22,464 nucleotides of DNA, taken from NCBI GenBank assembly GCA_020650975.1, contig JAIPMN010005268.1:1-22464 (forward strand). The letters are read 5' to 3'. Numbering within the stretch: the stretch's first letter is position 1; each line of letters opens with the position of its first letter. The translations under genes were made by a program, and so were the position numbers. A model generated the notes under the pieces. It was given only the letters and a program-made list of their open reading frames with translations, ran no database searches and was not told where the DNA came from. This document shows positions 10,701 through 19,300 of the stretch, piece after piece. This DNA is from Apostichopus californicus. Its lineage: Eukaryota > Echinodermata > Holothuroidea > Aspidochirotida > Stichopodidae.

Positions 10701-13405
10701 CTCTCATTACAACAATGGCTAGACTGGACCAGAACTCTGCTACTCTCTTCTTCAGTTCCTAGTCACATTCATTGCCATGATTCTTAATATAACCACTATA
10801 CTTAATTAATAACTGTGTATAATTTGCTGTTTGCTGTTTGGTCATATTTGTTTTCTCATTGATTTTGTCTCCTAAATTTGTTTCTTCCACATATAGAAGG
10901 GACAGTTCATTCTTATAAGCTCCCCTGAGCCTCAAATTGAGTTCCCCCCAAATATTATATCCATATTGTACTGTTTGAATGTTGATCAATGTGGCTTTTC
11001 TGGATAAATACAGAATAGTGTGTGTATCAGATTGAGGTTATGTCAAAAGCATTCATTGTTTTCTGTTATCATGTGAACCTTTTACCTTTTACATACTGTG
11101 TACAAGGGTTAGTAGCAGTTACGTACTGTTGTACAAGGGTAAGTAGCAGTCAATTGACTGATATGTACTGTTGTACAAGGGTAAGTAGCAGTCAATTGAC
11201 TGATATGTACTGTTGTACAAGGGTAAGTAGCAGTCAATTGACTGATATGTACTGTTGTACAAGGGTTAGTAGCAGTCAATTGAATACGTACTGTTGTACA
11301 AGGGTTAGTAGCAGTCAATTGAATACATACTGTTGTACAAGGGTTAGTAGCAGTCAATTGAATACGTACTGTTGTACAAGGGTTAGTAGCAGTCAATTGT
11401 ATACGTACTGTGTACAAGGGTTAGTAGCAGTTAATTGTATAAGTACTGTTGTACAAGGGATAGTAGCAGTCAATTGTATACATACTGTGCTCAAGGGTTA
11501 GTAGCAGTTACGTACTGTTCAGGGGCGGATCCAGGGGGGGGCCGACCCGGCCCCGGCCCCCCCTTTTTGGAAATCAGTTGCGTATTTTTTATGTGGGAGT
11601 ACTTCAAATTCCTAATAATAGTAATAATAATTTCAATAGTTATAACCAATATGGAAGGGTAATAACACGGAAAACATAACCAAAATTTTTCGCGCGCTCC
11701 GCGCGCGTTCAACACCTTAACTTGCATATCTTTTAGGCAGTTATCGGTTATTTGCATGTGATGTAATAACCGATGGACGCCTATATGATATGCACATTAA
11801 GATGTTGAGAGCGCGCGGAGCGCGCGAAAAATTTTGGTTATGTTTTTCGGGCAAGTCGTTACAGCACCCTCCCCCCAATCAAATTAGGCTCCTACGCCTA
11901 TGCCCCTAGACCCCTCCCCCAGGACGCAGATCACTAAAGTGCTACCATCGGGATGTCGGCCCCCCCTTTCTCAAAATCCTGGATCCGCCCCTGCTGTTGT
12001 ACAAGGGTTAGTAGCAGTCGTCACTGGTTAAGACTTCATGTGGCAGTTTTGTATACTTATGACTTCATGTCCTCATTAATACATGTAAGTAAATCTTACA
12101 TTTCATTCCTTCCACACGTTCTGAATCCCTTTGCAAACAACAAAATTGTGTAGTAACTTGCTCCAGACAATTTGTTTGCTTCTTTCTCAAAATGAACATT
12201 TTTTATGCAGATGGAGAAATCAAAGCAGTGCCTGCTCCTAAACCACTTGGTCCACCACCAACAAACTTGCCACCTCCTCCACCACCACCCCCACCTCCTC
12301 CCCCACCACCTCCACCACCTCCTCCACCACCCCCGGGGCTACAATCATCAGGGGCTCCCTTCATGAAAGTGAAGACTCCACAAACCAACACAGAAAGGAA
12401 AAAGCCTGCTAGTGTGACGCTTGACCTCAGTTCAATTGCTGCTGCGAAAAACAGATTACAAAAAGCACAAACAGTAAACAAAGAGGAACAAAAAAAAGGT
12501 AAATGCTTGGAGGTGGTATATCATGTCATTGTTTTTTCTGGATTGTTTTTATCCTCATTGTTCTGAAATTTAGTAACAATCTGCAATCTGTCATATTTTG
12601 TGATGCTGTGTCAGACTTTTCAAGTGTAGCTTAGAAAGGACATAACTTAAATGATATTTACTACTGAATTTCATGTTGATCTTTTACAGTGGCAATTCAT
12701 TTAAGTGTCAATGTCTTTTTCTCCATTTTCTCACGATTAAGAGCTTTAACCTGAAAAACAAAAGCACTTTTAGTAAATTTCATAATATTAGATCATACAG
12801 AAAATGAAAGACAACAGCCATGTTTTGTTGCAAAAAAAAAACCAATCCCAGAAATCTGCTTTAATATCCCTCATTAATTTATACCATGGCATTGCTTCCT
12901 AAATATCTCCCATTTGAATTATACCATGGCATTACTTCCTTAATATCCCCCATTGATTTATACCATGGCATTAAATATCCCCCATTGATTTATACCATGG
13001 CATTACTTCCTAAATATCCCCCATTGATTTATACCATGGCATTAAGTATCTCCCATTGATTTATACCATGGCATTAAGTATCTCCCATTGATTTATACCA
13101 TGGCATTAAGTATCTCCCATTGATTTATACCATGGCATTAAGTATCTCCCATTGATTTATACCATGGCATTGCTGCTTTGTTCACAGTCGGAGGAGGTGG
13201 TGGTGACCCAATGATGAGTGCTCTGCAGCTTATCCGTGAGGGTGTCAAGTTGAAGAAAGTCCAAGAAAGTTGCGAGGACGAGAGACTGAAGAGCTCTGAC
13301 TGGGACAACTCTGAGTTATTTCAGGCTTTGCAGAAAGTCCGACTTCAAGTTGCACCTACACTGAATGATTGTGGAGGTGATAGTGATAATGAGTTTGATG
13401 ATTGA
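3842..13405 (+). CDS. JMY: JMY/WHAMM orthologue, Arp2/3 nucleation-promoting factor (whole gene, nine coding exons)
   Basis: JMY and WHAMM are WASP-family proteins that bind membranes and microtubules and activate Arp2/3 to build branched actin around autophagosomes, ER and Golgi. Joined across consensus splice sites the exons encode about 744 residues, allowing for one frame conflict in exon 1. The order is: N-terminal WHAMM/JMY domain (residues about 8-310); coiled-coil middle (about 311-542); a basic linker (543-576); 22 consecutive prolines (597-618), the profilin/SH3-type tract; a WH2-like motif at about 649-664; a second WH2 ending REGVKLKKVQ (685-698); an amphipathic connector (716-727); and an acidic tail ending DSDNEFDD. 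Vertebrate JMY (about 980 residues) and WHAMM (about 810) are longer. The start ATG at 3842 places DEWVAIKV where vertebrates have SDWVAVRP. I choose JMY because the first WH2-like motif resembles its first WH2 and WDR41 is the neighbour, but an invertebrate gene may be ancestral to both paralogues. Confidence 0.9.
4765..5452 (+). other. JMY intron 1
   Basis: GTAAGA donor and TTTCTTTACAATCAG acceptor. AT-rich. I see no repeat, RNA or coding sequence. Confidence 0.75.
5453..5625 (+). CDS. JMY: JMY coding exon 2 (coiled-coil start)
   Basis: Enters in phase 1 (a G from exon 1 plus CG makes Ala) and leaves in phase 0 at a GTACTT donor. Residues about 308-365 include GRFGRATWSAMGEHRLQ and KEKIQLLQAKREYL, matching the KKFGKASWAAA and KETLQMMRAKE blocks of vertebrate JMY. 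Heptad-like helix. Predicted part of the microtubule-binding coiled coil. Confidence 0.92.
5626..5954 (+). other. JMY intron 2
   Basis: GTACTT donor and TTGTTGTCATTTCCTACTAAG acceptor. No other feature seen. Confidence 0.75.
5955..6120 (+). CDS. JMY: JMY coding exon 3 (coiled coil)
   Basis: Phase 0 in, phase 1 out (GTTAGT donor). Residues about 366-420 contain QLKLYDTQLGILQEQERN, the counterpart of QLQLYEVQFEILK in vertebrate JMY, followed by LKMKLDFLQEQVAG. Strongly helical, rich in Leu, Gln and charged residues, consistent with the central coiled coil. Confidence 0.92.
6121..7337 (+). other. JMY intron 3
   Basis: GTTAGT donor; acceptor TTGACTTTCTTAG. About 1.2 kb of AT-rich sequence in which I see no gene, repeat array or structured RNA. 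Confidence 0.7.
7338..7519 (+). CDS. JMY: JMY coding exon 4 (acidic stretch and coiled coil)
   Basis: Phase 1 in (G plus AT gives Asp), phase 0 out at GTAAAA. Residues about 421-481 open with a run of acidic residues (IEEEEEFYDAVEN), then KRLKELSGKLTRLNRKKALLRSKK, matching the KLQQKARQLEARRG...KSYLRNKK block of vertebrate JMY. Exon phase and position within the coiled coil fit the family. Confidence 0.92.
7520..8595 (+). other. JMY intron 4
   Basis: GTAAAA donor and CATGTAACAG acceptor. About 1.1 kb. No feature other than short A and T runs. Confidence 0.7.
8596..8682 (+). CDS. JMY: JMY coding exon 5 (29 codons)
   Basis: A small phase 0-0 exon ending at a strong GTAAGG donor. It encodes QLCIQHHDSDLSSKMKVEQD and then QVKHHKVQQ, matching EICIAKHNEK...YRTHHTVQ in vertebrate JMY, directly after the LRNKK block. 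Late coiled coil. Confidence 0.9.
8683..9203 (+). other. JMY intron 5
   Basis: GTAAGG donor; long pyrimidine-rich acceptor TTTCTTTTTCCCTTTCAACAAAG. Contains a C-rich stretch at about 8820-8855. Nothing else recognised. Confidence 0.7.
9204..9299 (+). CDS. JMY: JMY coding exon 6 (32 codons)
   Basis: Phase 0-0 exon with a GTGAGA donor. It encodes KRDQKVAEEDAKKDYIQSER and then RKTIERLQMYKL, matching LKREKLHDEEERKSAWVSQERQ...RLRTFK of vertebrate JMY. This is the end of the coiled coil. Confidence 0.92.
9300..10345 (+). other. JMY intron 6 with a diverged local duplication
   Basis: GTGAGA donor and CTCTTTTATTCAG acceptor. Two diverged copies of a block share CTTGGACAGAT at 9441 and 9622, each followed by TTGGT(T/A)TGTA and GTACCA(T/C)AT. 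A third, fainter copy may lie near 9785. No coding sequence supported. Confidence 0.65.
9441..9705. repeat. Diverged direct repeat, about 181-bp spacing
   Basis: The two copies starting at 9441 and 9622 share CTTGGACAGAT, TTGGT(T/A)TGTA and GTACCA, and a weaker AGCC...TG.TTG tail. Identity is clear over about 60-70 bp and then fades. It looks like an old local duplication or two copies of a dispersed repeat. Confidence 0.5.
10346..10448 (+). CDS. JMY: JMY coding exon 7 (basic linker)
   Basis: Phase 0 in, phase 1 out at GTAAGA. It encodes KYPMSKTIVPEQLRPRAKNQ and then a Lys/Arg/Ser-rich stretch, corresponding to RYPGQVILKSTRLRLAHARRKG after the coiled coil of vertebrate JMY. The high positive charge may support nuclear import or membrane/microtubule contact, which is inference. 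Confidence 0.88.
11520..11993. mobile_element. 474-bp MITE with CAGGGGCGGATCCAGG terminal inverted repeats
   Basis: Both ends carry the same 16-bp inverted terminus CAGGGGCGGATCCAGG, followed by related G-rich sequence GGGGGGCCGAC (left) or AGGGGGGGCCGAC (right, after an extra ATTTTGAGAA). It sits inside a tandem repeat. CTGTT flanks it on both sides (11515-11519 and 11994-11998), and deleting the element plus one CTGTT regenerates the repeat-unit sequence GTACTGTTGTACAAGG. No transposase is encoded, so it is non-autonomous. The terminus looks hAT-like, but the 5-bp duplication does not match the 8 bp expected for hAT, so the superfamily stays open. Confidence 0.9.
11671..11846. repeat. Foldback core of the MITE (82-bp arms)
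   Basis: Arms 11671-11752 and 11765-11846 are equal in length and inverted around a 12-nt centre. The outer part is near perfect (AAAACATAACCAAAATTTTT, then CGCGCGCTCCGCGCGC) and the inner part (CAACACCTTAAC...GCATATC...ATCGGTTATT) has scattered mismatches. Confidence 0.9.
12211..12498 (+). CDS. JMY: JMY coding exon 8 (polyproline and first WH2-like motif)
   Basis: Phase 1 in, phase 1 out (GTAAAT donor). Residues about 577-672: a short linker (DGEIKAVPAPKPLGPPPTNL), 22 uninterrupted prolines, then GLQSSGAPFMKV and SVTLDLSSIAAAKNRLQKAQ. The last block aligns with the first WH2 of vertebrate JMY (SSQLVSARKKLRK). Polyproline in this family recruits profilin-actin and SH3 proteins. The opposite strand has a polyglycine open frame that is only the complement. 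Confidence 0.9.
12499..13187 (+). other. JMY intron 8, ending in a minisatellite
   Basis: GTAAAT donor and TTTGTTCACAG acceptor. The last 45% of the intron is a 32-bp tandem repeat that reaches to within 16 nt of the acceptor AG. Confidence 0.8.
12861..13171. repeat. 32-bp minisatellite against the last splice acceptor, 9 copies
   Basis: The motif TTATACCATGGCATT occurs nine times. The four most recent units are identical 32-mers reading TAAGTATCTCCCATTGATTT plus TATACCATGGCAT, while upstream units vary (ATATCCCCC; an added ACTTCCT). The homogeneous end faces the exon. Confidence 0.93.
13188..13405 (+). CDS. JMY: JMY coding exon 9 (WH2, connector, acidic tail)
   Basis: Phase 1 in. Starts VGGGGGDPMM, then the WH2 actin-binding motif LQLIREGVKLKKVQ (the vertebrate counterpart is LAQIRKGVKLKKVQ). 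The amphipathic connector is LFQALQKVRLQV and the acidic end is DSDNEFDD followed by TGA. The residue usually Trp in the Arp2/3-binding acidic motif is Phe here (TTT). A DWDN motif lies between the WH2 and the connector. Confidence 0.93.
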
Positions 13406-13865
13406 AGATCATGACAACTGCATTTATACTATGTGTTAATACCCAACTGAATACCATTAATATCCAGTTGGGTTACCTCAGATGCAATCAGGAAATGAAT
13501 GCCTAAAACATGTAACAACTTTCATTTCAAATTCCACATTCTGTCCAAAAATTGAGCAACTGATATATGAGAGAGTTTATGAATTTTTTGCCCTTTGTTG
13601 GGCAATTGTATAAGGAATGTGATACATTAAGGATGCAGAGGGCTTGGAATGTTGTTACACCCTTTTTTTAGGTTTCACAAACATTTTGTTCATAGACACT
13701 TTATGCAGTCCCTAGAGTGGTGCATCATGTGTACATGTCTGATTCAAAGTTCATCGTCAAGCAAGTATGCTAAGTATGAATGGTTGAAGAATTGGTGCTA
13801 AAATAAGTCCTGTGACACCTATAACTCATATTTGAGGAAGACATCGCAATTTAAAGCAGCCTTCT

Positions 13866-13893
13866 TGTGTGTTTGTGTGTGTGTGTGTTTGTG
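13866..13893. repeat. GT-rich microsatellite
   Basis: An interrupted (GT)n tract of about 28 bp. Confidence 0.8.
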
Positions 13894-14042
13894 GGAGTTG
13901 CCAGTTTTATGAAACCTTCCTGAGTATTACCAGATGTAATATCAAAATTATCCAACTAAGACGCACTTCGGTTTCATCAATTACAGATTAATAATGATGT
14001 AACTAATGATTCAGTACAGATTATATGTATATTTCAACCTTT

Positions 14043-14048
14043 AATAAA
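14043..14048 (+). promoter_or_regulatory. Candidate poly(A) signal for JMY
   Basis: AATAAA about 640 nt downstream of the stop codon. Downstream GT-richness is weak, and other AATAAA hexamers occur further on, for example near 15403. Confidence 0.4.
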
Positions 14049-14483
14049 ATTTACTAGATTAAACAAGTTCAATAACAATGACAATTGTCAACACATATTA
14101 AGATGAGAGAGGACGTAATCTACTCAAACGTCACACAAAAGTGATGCTTTGCGTTGTTTGGCGGTTCTCACTTTCGGAGGATTGTATTTTGTGTTGTTGT
14201 GTATTCATGGGATTGGGGTAGGGGTGAACAGGTTATTAGATACTTCCTTGTTTTCTATTCAGGTCGTGGGGATTTTATTTACTATGAAAATATTGTTACA
14301 AAGTCTTTAGGGTTTGTTTGAAACATAATCTTTTTGAAGAGAAAGCGTTGTATATTCAGCTTATACAGTAATATTGTTACAGTCATCAGAATGTATGCAC
14401 TGAGAATTAAAAACTTAACTTATAAGAACTTTCTGAACAAACTTGCAATAGTGTGGAGGTGAAAAACCTCCGATATATTTGTT

Positions 14484-14800
14484 CATATAATAGTATATAT
14501 AAATATATTATAGTATAGTATATATACTATAATATATATATACTATAATATATATAATACTATTTATACTATAATATATATACTTTATATACTATACTAT
14601 ATATACTATAATATATATTATAGTATATATATTATAGTATATACTCTAGTATATATATATTATAGTATATACTCTAGTATATATATATTATAGTATATAC
14701 TCTAGTATATATATATTATAGTATATACTCTAGTATATATATATTATAGTATATATAGTATATATATATATATTATAGTATATATATTATAGTATATATA
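14484..14800. repeat. AT-rich palindromic tandem array
   Basis: Almost entirely TATA/TATAGTATA/TATACTATA. It includes about four copies of a 28-bp unit containing TATAGTATATACTCTAGTAT. Most sub-blocks are self-complementary, so it can extrude cruciforms or hairpins. Such tracts are prone to instability and assembly error. Confidence 0.9.
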
Positions 14801-16192
14801 GTTCATATTGTAGTATGCCATCCATCATGTAGGAACATCCAGATTGTCACTTTAAATAGTTTGACCCTTTGGCCATAACAACCTATTTAATCTAAATATC
14901 ATCTTGAAAATGTCATCAAAGTTAGCTTGTATCTTTAATATAAAATTCTTGATAAATAGGTAGAAAGGAAATTCAACAAAAATTATGTGGAACATTAGCT
15001 TTTATATAACAGATTCTAAGATTGTCCTTGGTAGGAAGATTCTAGTGCTGTTTACAGAGGGGGCATAACTTAAATCTTAATTGCCGTTCATGAATGTTTG
15101 TTAAAATTTGATTACAGCTCTTGAGAAAGTGTTAGAAGAACAATGATCAATAATTGAAAACAATCATACAGTAGTAACAGTACAATGACTAGTAGAGGTC
15201 ATAACGTATGAATAAGGACATAATTATTCCTTTATATTTAGTTTTCATTGTAAATATTGTCATATAGATGAAATTTAAATTATAATATAATGGAGACCAG
15301 GGTGTGCAATGTATACTTTATTTTTTTGCTTGAATTTGTTTTGTGTGAAGGAATGGACCAATCTTAAAACACTTCTTGCTTAAATCCTACAAATTATTGA
15401 ACAAAATAAATGTTCTGCATTCACAAGTTTCCACCAATTCAATGAGTGTGCTGATCATGTGTGTTTTTGTCACAAATGGATCAAACAAAAGAGAGTTGTT
15501 GTAAGCAAGACTTTGAACAGCTGAAATGTTGCACACTTTGCCAAAGTTTCAAGGTCAATGTTTGTTTCAATCCCTGCTAGTTTCATCTGTTATGCACACA
15601 TGCACAACATAAACCCACACACACAGGGTTTATGGCATATTCAAAGTAGCTCTTCATATAGTGGTTAGATAGTAAATGCCTATGTGTAATTTGATTGAAT
15701 TTTGAGTTTGGTCCTTTAGCCTCTGGTCCATGAAATTTGATGTATTAGCAACTGATGTGAGAGTACAAATATTTAACATACTAGACTTTGGAGCTCAAGG
15801 TAACTCTATAAGGGTAATTTTGGTTTCCTCATGTCTTTGTCCAAACCTGAAGATACCCCATTGATCATGGTTACAAGAAACCTCTCTGCACCTCACAATA
15901 AACTCTGCACTATCAACAACAACAACAACAGTGACAAATAACAGCAAACACATTTTATTTCCCATACATGACCTTTATTGTCTACTGAACTTTAATCTTG
16001 GATAAATTTAACTGATGTCTGGGAGGATAAACAGCCTTCAAGAAATACTCAAATACATAAAAAATAAACACTTATATAATTCATTAGAAATGATGTAATT
16101 CACTATAACTTTGATATGAAGATTAGGCGATATTCATCACCTTTATTAATGTAATCTTGGTAAGGTGTGCAGCATGTTAGGGTCGGTCAATG
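14801..16192. other. Intergenic AT-rich DNA
   Basis: Nothing coding recognised on either strand. Contains an (AAC)n-like run at about 15915-15931. Confidence 0.55.
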
Positions 16193-16347
16193 TGTCCAAC
16201 CACAATGACTGAATTGTCCAACCACAATGATTGAATTGTCCAACCACAATGACTGAATTGTCCAACCACAATGATTGAATTGTCCAACCACGATGACTGA
16301 ATTGTTCAACCACAATGAGTGAATTGTCCAACCACAATGACTGAATT
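16193..16347. repeat. 22-bp minisatellite, 7 copies, each with a RUNX-type motif
   Basis: Unit CCAACCACAATGACTGAATT plus GT; AACCAC recurs at 16199, 16221, 16243, 16265, 16287, 16309 and 16331, exactly 22 bp apart. Units alternate GACT and GATT. Each contains PyGPyGGT on the minus strand, the RUNX core. Confidence 0.93.
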
Positions 16348-19300
16348 TGTTCATTTACATCATAAATGCTACTAAAGTGTCAAGAGTTGTGTAATATTCA
16401 GACTAGAATGAGTCATATGTAGAGTAATACAATTATTCATATGGAAAGGTTATAAGTTCTCATGGAATCCCTCCCTGCTGTCTTCACATACCATAGCTGT
16501 ATGTTGATGTGTTTCATAATGGCTCAGTTATAAATACCATTAAAACCAATAAGTAGTGACTATCAGCGATTTACACACCTAAAGACAAGATTGCTAGTAT
16601 GGCATAGTACCCACCCTTCCCTACCGGGCCTACCCCTCTCCAATGAATCTATTTGTCCAGCCTCATGCAATAACCAAAATGGAGAGTTACATTTCTACAA
16701 ACTTCTCAAAGAAAGATTACATTCACTGCTGACAAATGTTCTCTGTATGGTTCAGTTTTTTTTTATATAATACTAAATAAAAAGTAACAAGTTTGCTTAC
16801 ATTTCTCTCTGTATGATAGCGTCAAACTCTTAACCAAACTATTTTGGAAGCACTTGAGAAGTGACACATTTCCATTTTTTTAAAAAAAATATTACTGTTA
16901 TATTTGGACAGAACTGATAACATTAACTTTAAATTGTAAGCTATGTCAGCATCAGAAATCAGTTCAATAGCTAAAATGACTGGCAGAATGCTTAAAAAAC
17001 TTGGTTGCATTTTATAAACTACAAATATTTTGTCAGTCTATGAGTTGATGATACTAATTTCAGATTTTATACACATTATTATTATTAGTTGTGCAGGGAA
17101 GTCTCCACTTGTATTGTGAAAGGCTATAGCAAAGAGTCAATATTTTTTTACTTCAAATTCTATATATAATATAACAAATTATTTCTCCAGTCCATGCTTG
17201 AATCAAGATGACATGTTTATGCACCTTCCAGACATTCTCAAGTTTACATTCTGTCAAAAATTATAAATCTCTGAAACAAATTAAAACCATCTGAGTCATT
17301 AAATGCACCTTAACATTGAACATTAACAAACATATTTGAATGTGTAAAACAAGGATAGAATTTTTTTTTTCAATTTTCAAATTCAAGCACCAAATAATTG
17401 CACTAAACATACCAAGTAGTATACACCGTACATAAAGAAACATTACACAACATCTAAAACGAGCTAAATACAACAATTATTAGATTTGCATTTGTAAAAC
17501 AATTAATATGTATATATCTGTATATCTAAAAGCATAATGAAAACTTGTACCTTTATTTAGTTTAAAGATACAAATGTAGTGACACTTGATGCAAAATTAA
17601 CTAAAGGTAACTTTCAGAGGCAAATATTTGCTTCTTACCTCCAAAAGGATGACTAAAACCATCCTGGTGAAACAATTATTTAGTTCCCACCATAAGCCAT
17701 ATATATCACTACTAAATAGTCATATTCAGTTACTAAAATATTAACTTTATAAAGTGATTAGGTTTGATGTCATAGATCACACTGAGAAGAAACAAATTGT
17801 ACTGTATATACAGTCGGCTACAAACAAAACTGTTCCTTTCCCTCAGGAATGAAATATCAGTTAATAAAGAGAGAAGCAGTGACTTAATTCTTATAAGCAC
17901 ACATAAGCAAGTCTTTTCTTTTAAATTTGTTTTTTAATTGATTCTCCGATAGCAATAAAGATTAAAGAAAACATTGCATTTCGTCTCCCCCCCCCCCCAA
18001 AAAAGGGACTAAGTTGATTGCATTCATTGACAAGTGCCTTGAGTACTGTAATGTAAACATTAACTTATAAATCAATTATATGGTGGAGTGACAAACAAAA
18101 GAACTGGGCAAGATCCATTTTAAACTAGTGCTCATCCATATAACCAATAATTGTGTAAAAACATAGCTTATATGAGATGAATATCCTCTACCATCACCTC
18201 CCCTCCCCCTAAATTTGTTCCCTTTAGACTCCCATCACAGGTAAATCCCTAAATAATGTTTGTTATGAATGATAATACAACAATCAATAATCTAAAAGAA
18301 TTGGTTTATTTCATGAAATCTATTCTTACCACAACATTTGCATCAACTTTGGTCAATTTTTATAGTATGTCATAAATCAATAAATGGTCTCTGGGATTTT
18401 AGAGACACATCATAATTTTTAACTGGCTTATTAATGCTCATGCAATGTTAAAACAAAATATAGCAGACCAAGGAGTCTTTTACTTCATCAATTACAAAAA
18501 CATATTATTTCTTGTTAGATTTGGAGATTTGATAAGCTCTGAAAATTTTCACCTACAAAAAACAAAAGCAAATGAAAGCATGTTTGAATAAAGCTATTTT
18601 TACCTACATATGAATATTGCACTTTTGCTACATAAACTAATTTCTGTATATCCTTAGAACAAAATAGAATAATCAAACAGCATCAATAATAAACAAAAGG
18701 TGAGTTGCTTCTCCTTGCAATGTTTTTTAAGTGCTTTTTGGCAAGACTGGTAAAAAATGGTATTTCTCAAGTTTAGGAAATAGTGGTTAAAAAATTCCTG
18801 AACACTTTACATCATCAGCAGTAGCAGAAACGAAATACTAACAAAAGTTCATATGATACAAATAAGTACTAGTAATGTTATGGCTGATTTAAAGGGATTT
18901 TTCTGGTTACTAAGGTTGATTGCTTAGCAAATTTGCTAAAAATGGCAAAACCAGATCCTTATAGCTTTTTGGTATCGTGATGACATATGTTTTCACATTT
19001 TTTGGTACTTTGTAAGTACATCTGGTAACAGCAGAACAACAAGCATCACAGCATTTCAGCCTGAAATCACTTTGTTTTACTATATAATATGCCAAACAGT
19101 TGTCCACAGAGGAAAATAATATTTCTACAAAAATGATACTTTTTATGGAATTCTAATCACATAGAACTATGACAGCTAAGCAAACTTTCCATTAGTGTTT
19201 TCAACTAGCTGATTTTCAACTAGTTGTCAACTAACTGTCAGCAGAAAATCATATGAATTGATAACTTGTTGCTACAAGATTCTCCCCTCCCTCCTACTCA

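Larger units (their letters stand above)
11094..12018. repeat. 39/42-bp minisatellite, about 11-12 copies, interrupted by a transposon
   Basis: Unit core GTACTGTTGTACAAGGGTTA then GTAGCAGTCAATTG. Three units end ACTGATAT (42 bp) and several end AATAC or TATAC (39 bp). The outer units are more diverged (GTACTGTGTACAAGG; GTGCTCAAGG), as is common at array edges. A further partial unit resumes after the inserted element at 11994. Confidence 0.92.
10449..12210 (+). other. JMY intron 7, containing a minisatellite and a MITE
   Basis: GTAAGA donor; acceptor ATTTTTTATGCAG. About 1.76 kb. The centre is a 39/42-bp tandem array (11094-11519 plus a remnant at 11994-12018) split by a 474-bp transposon (11520-11993). 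Long open frames through the array arise only because 39 and 42 are multiples of three. Confidence 0.75.
13406..14048 (+). other. JMY 3'UTR (probable)
   Basis: Begins after TGA at 13403-13405. Includes a hairpin with 9-bp arms ACCCAACTG (13441-13449) and CAGTTGGGT (13465-13473), and a GT-rich tract at 13866-13893. It ends at the first clear AATAAA, at 14043. The UTR extent is inferred from the poly(A) signal only. Confidence 0.5.

Noticed and set aside
11022..11501. Long repeat-containing open frame (YCCTRVSSSQL units), also open on the opposite strand
   Set aside because: It exists only because the 39/42-bp repeat length is divisible by three. It lies within an intron and has no start context or homology.
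12203..12481. Minus-strand open frame with polyglycine
   Set aside because: It is the complement of the JMY polyproline exon, which has homology and splice support.
16146..16337. Minus-strand frame with repeated GWTIQSLWLDN
   Set aside because: A by-product of the 22-bp minisatellite.
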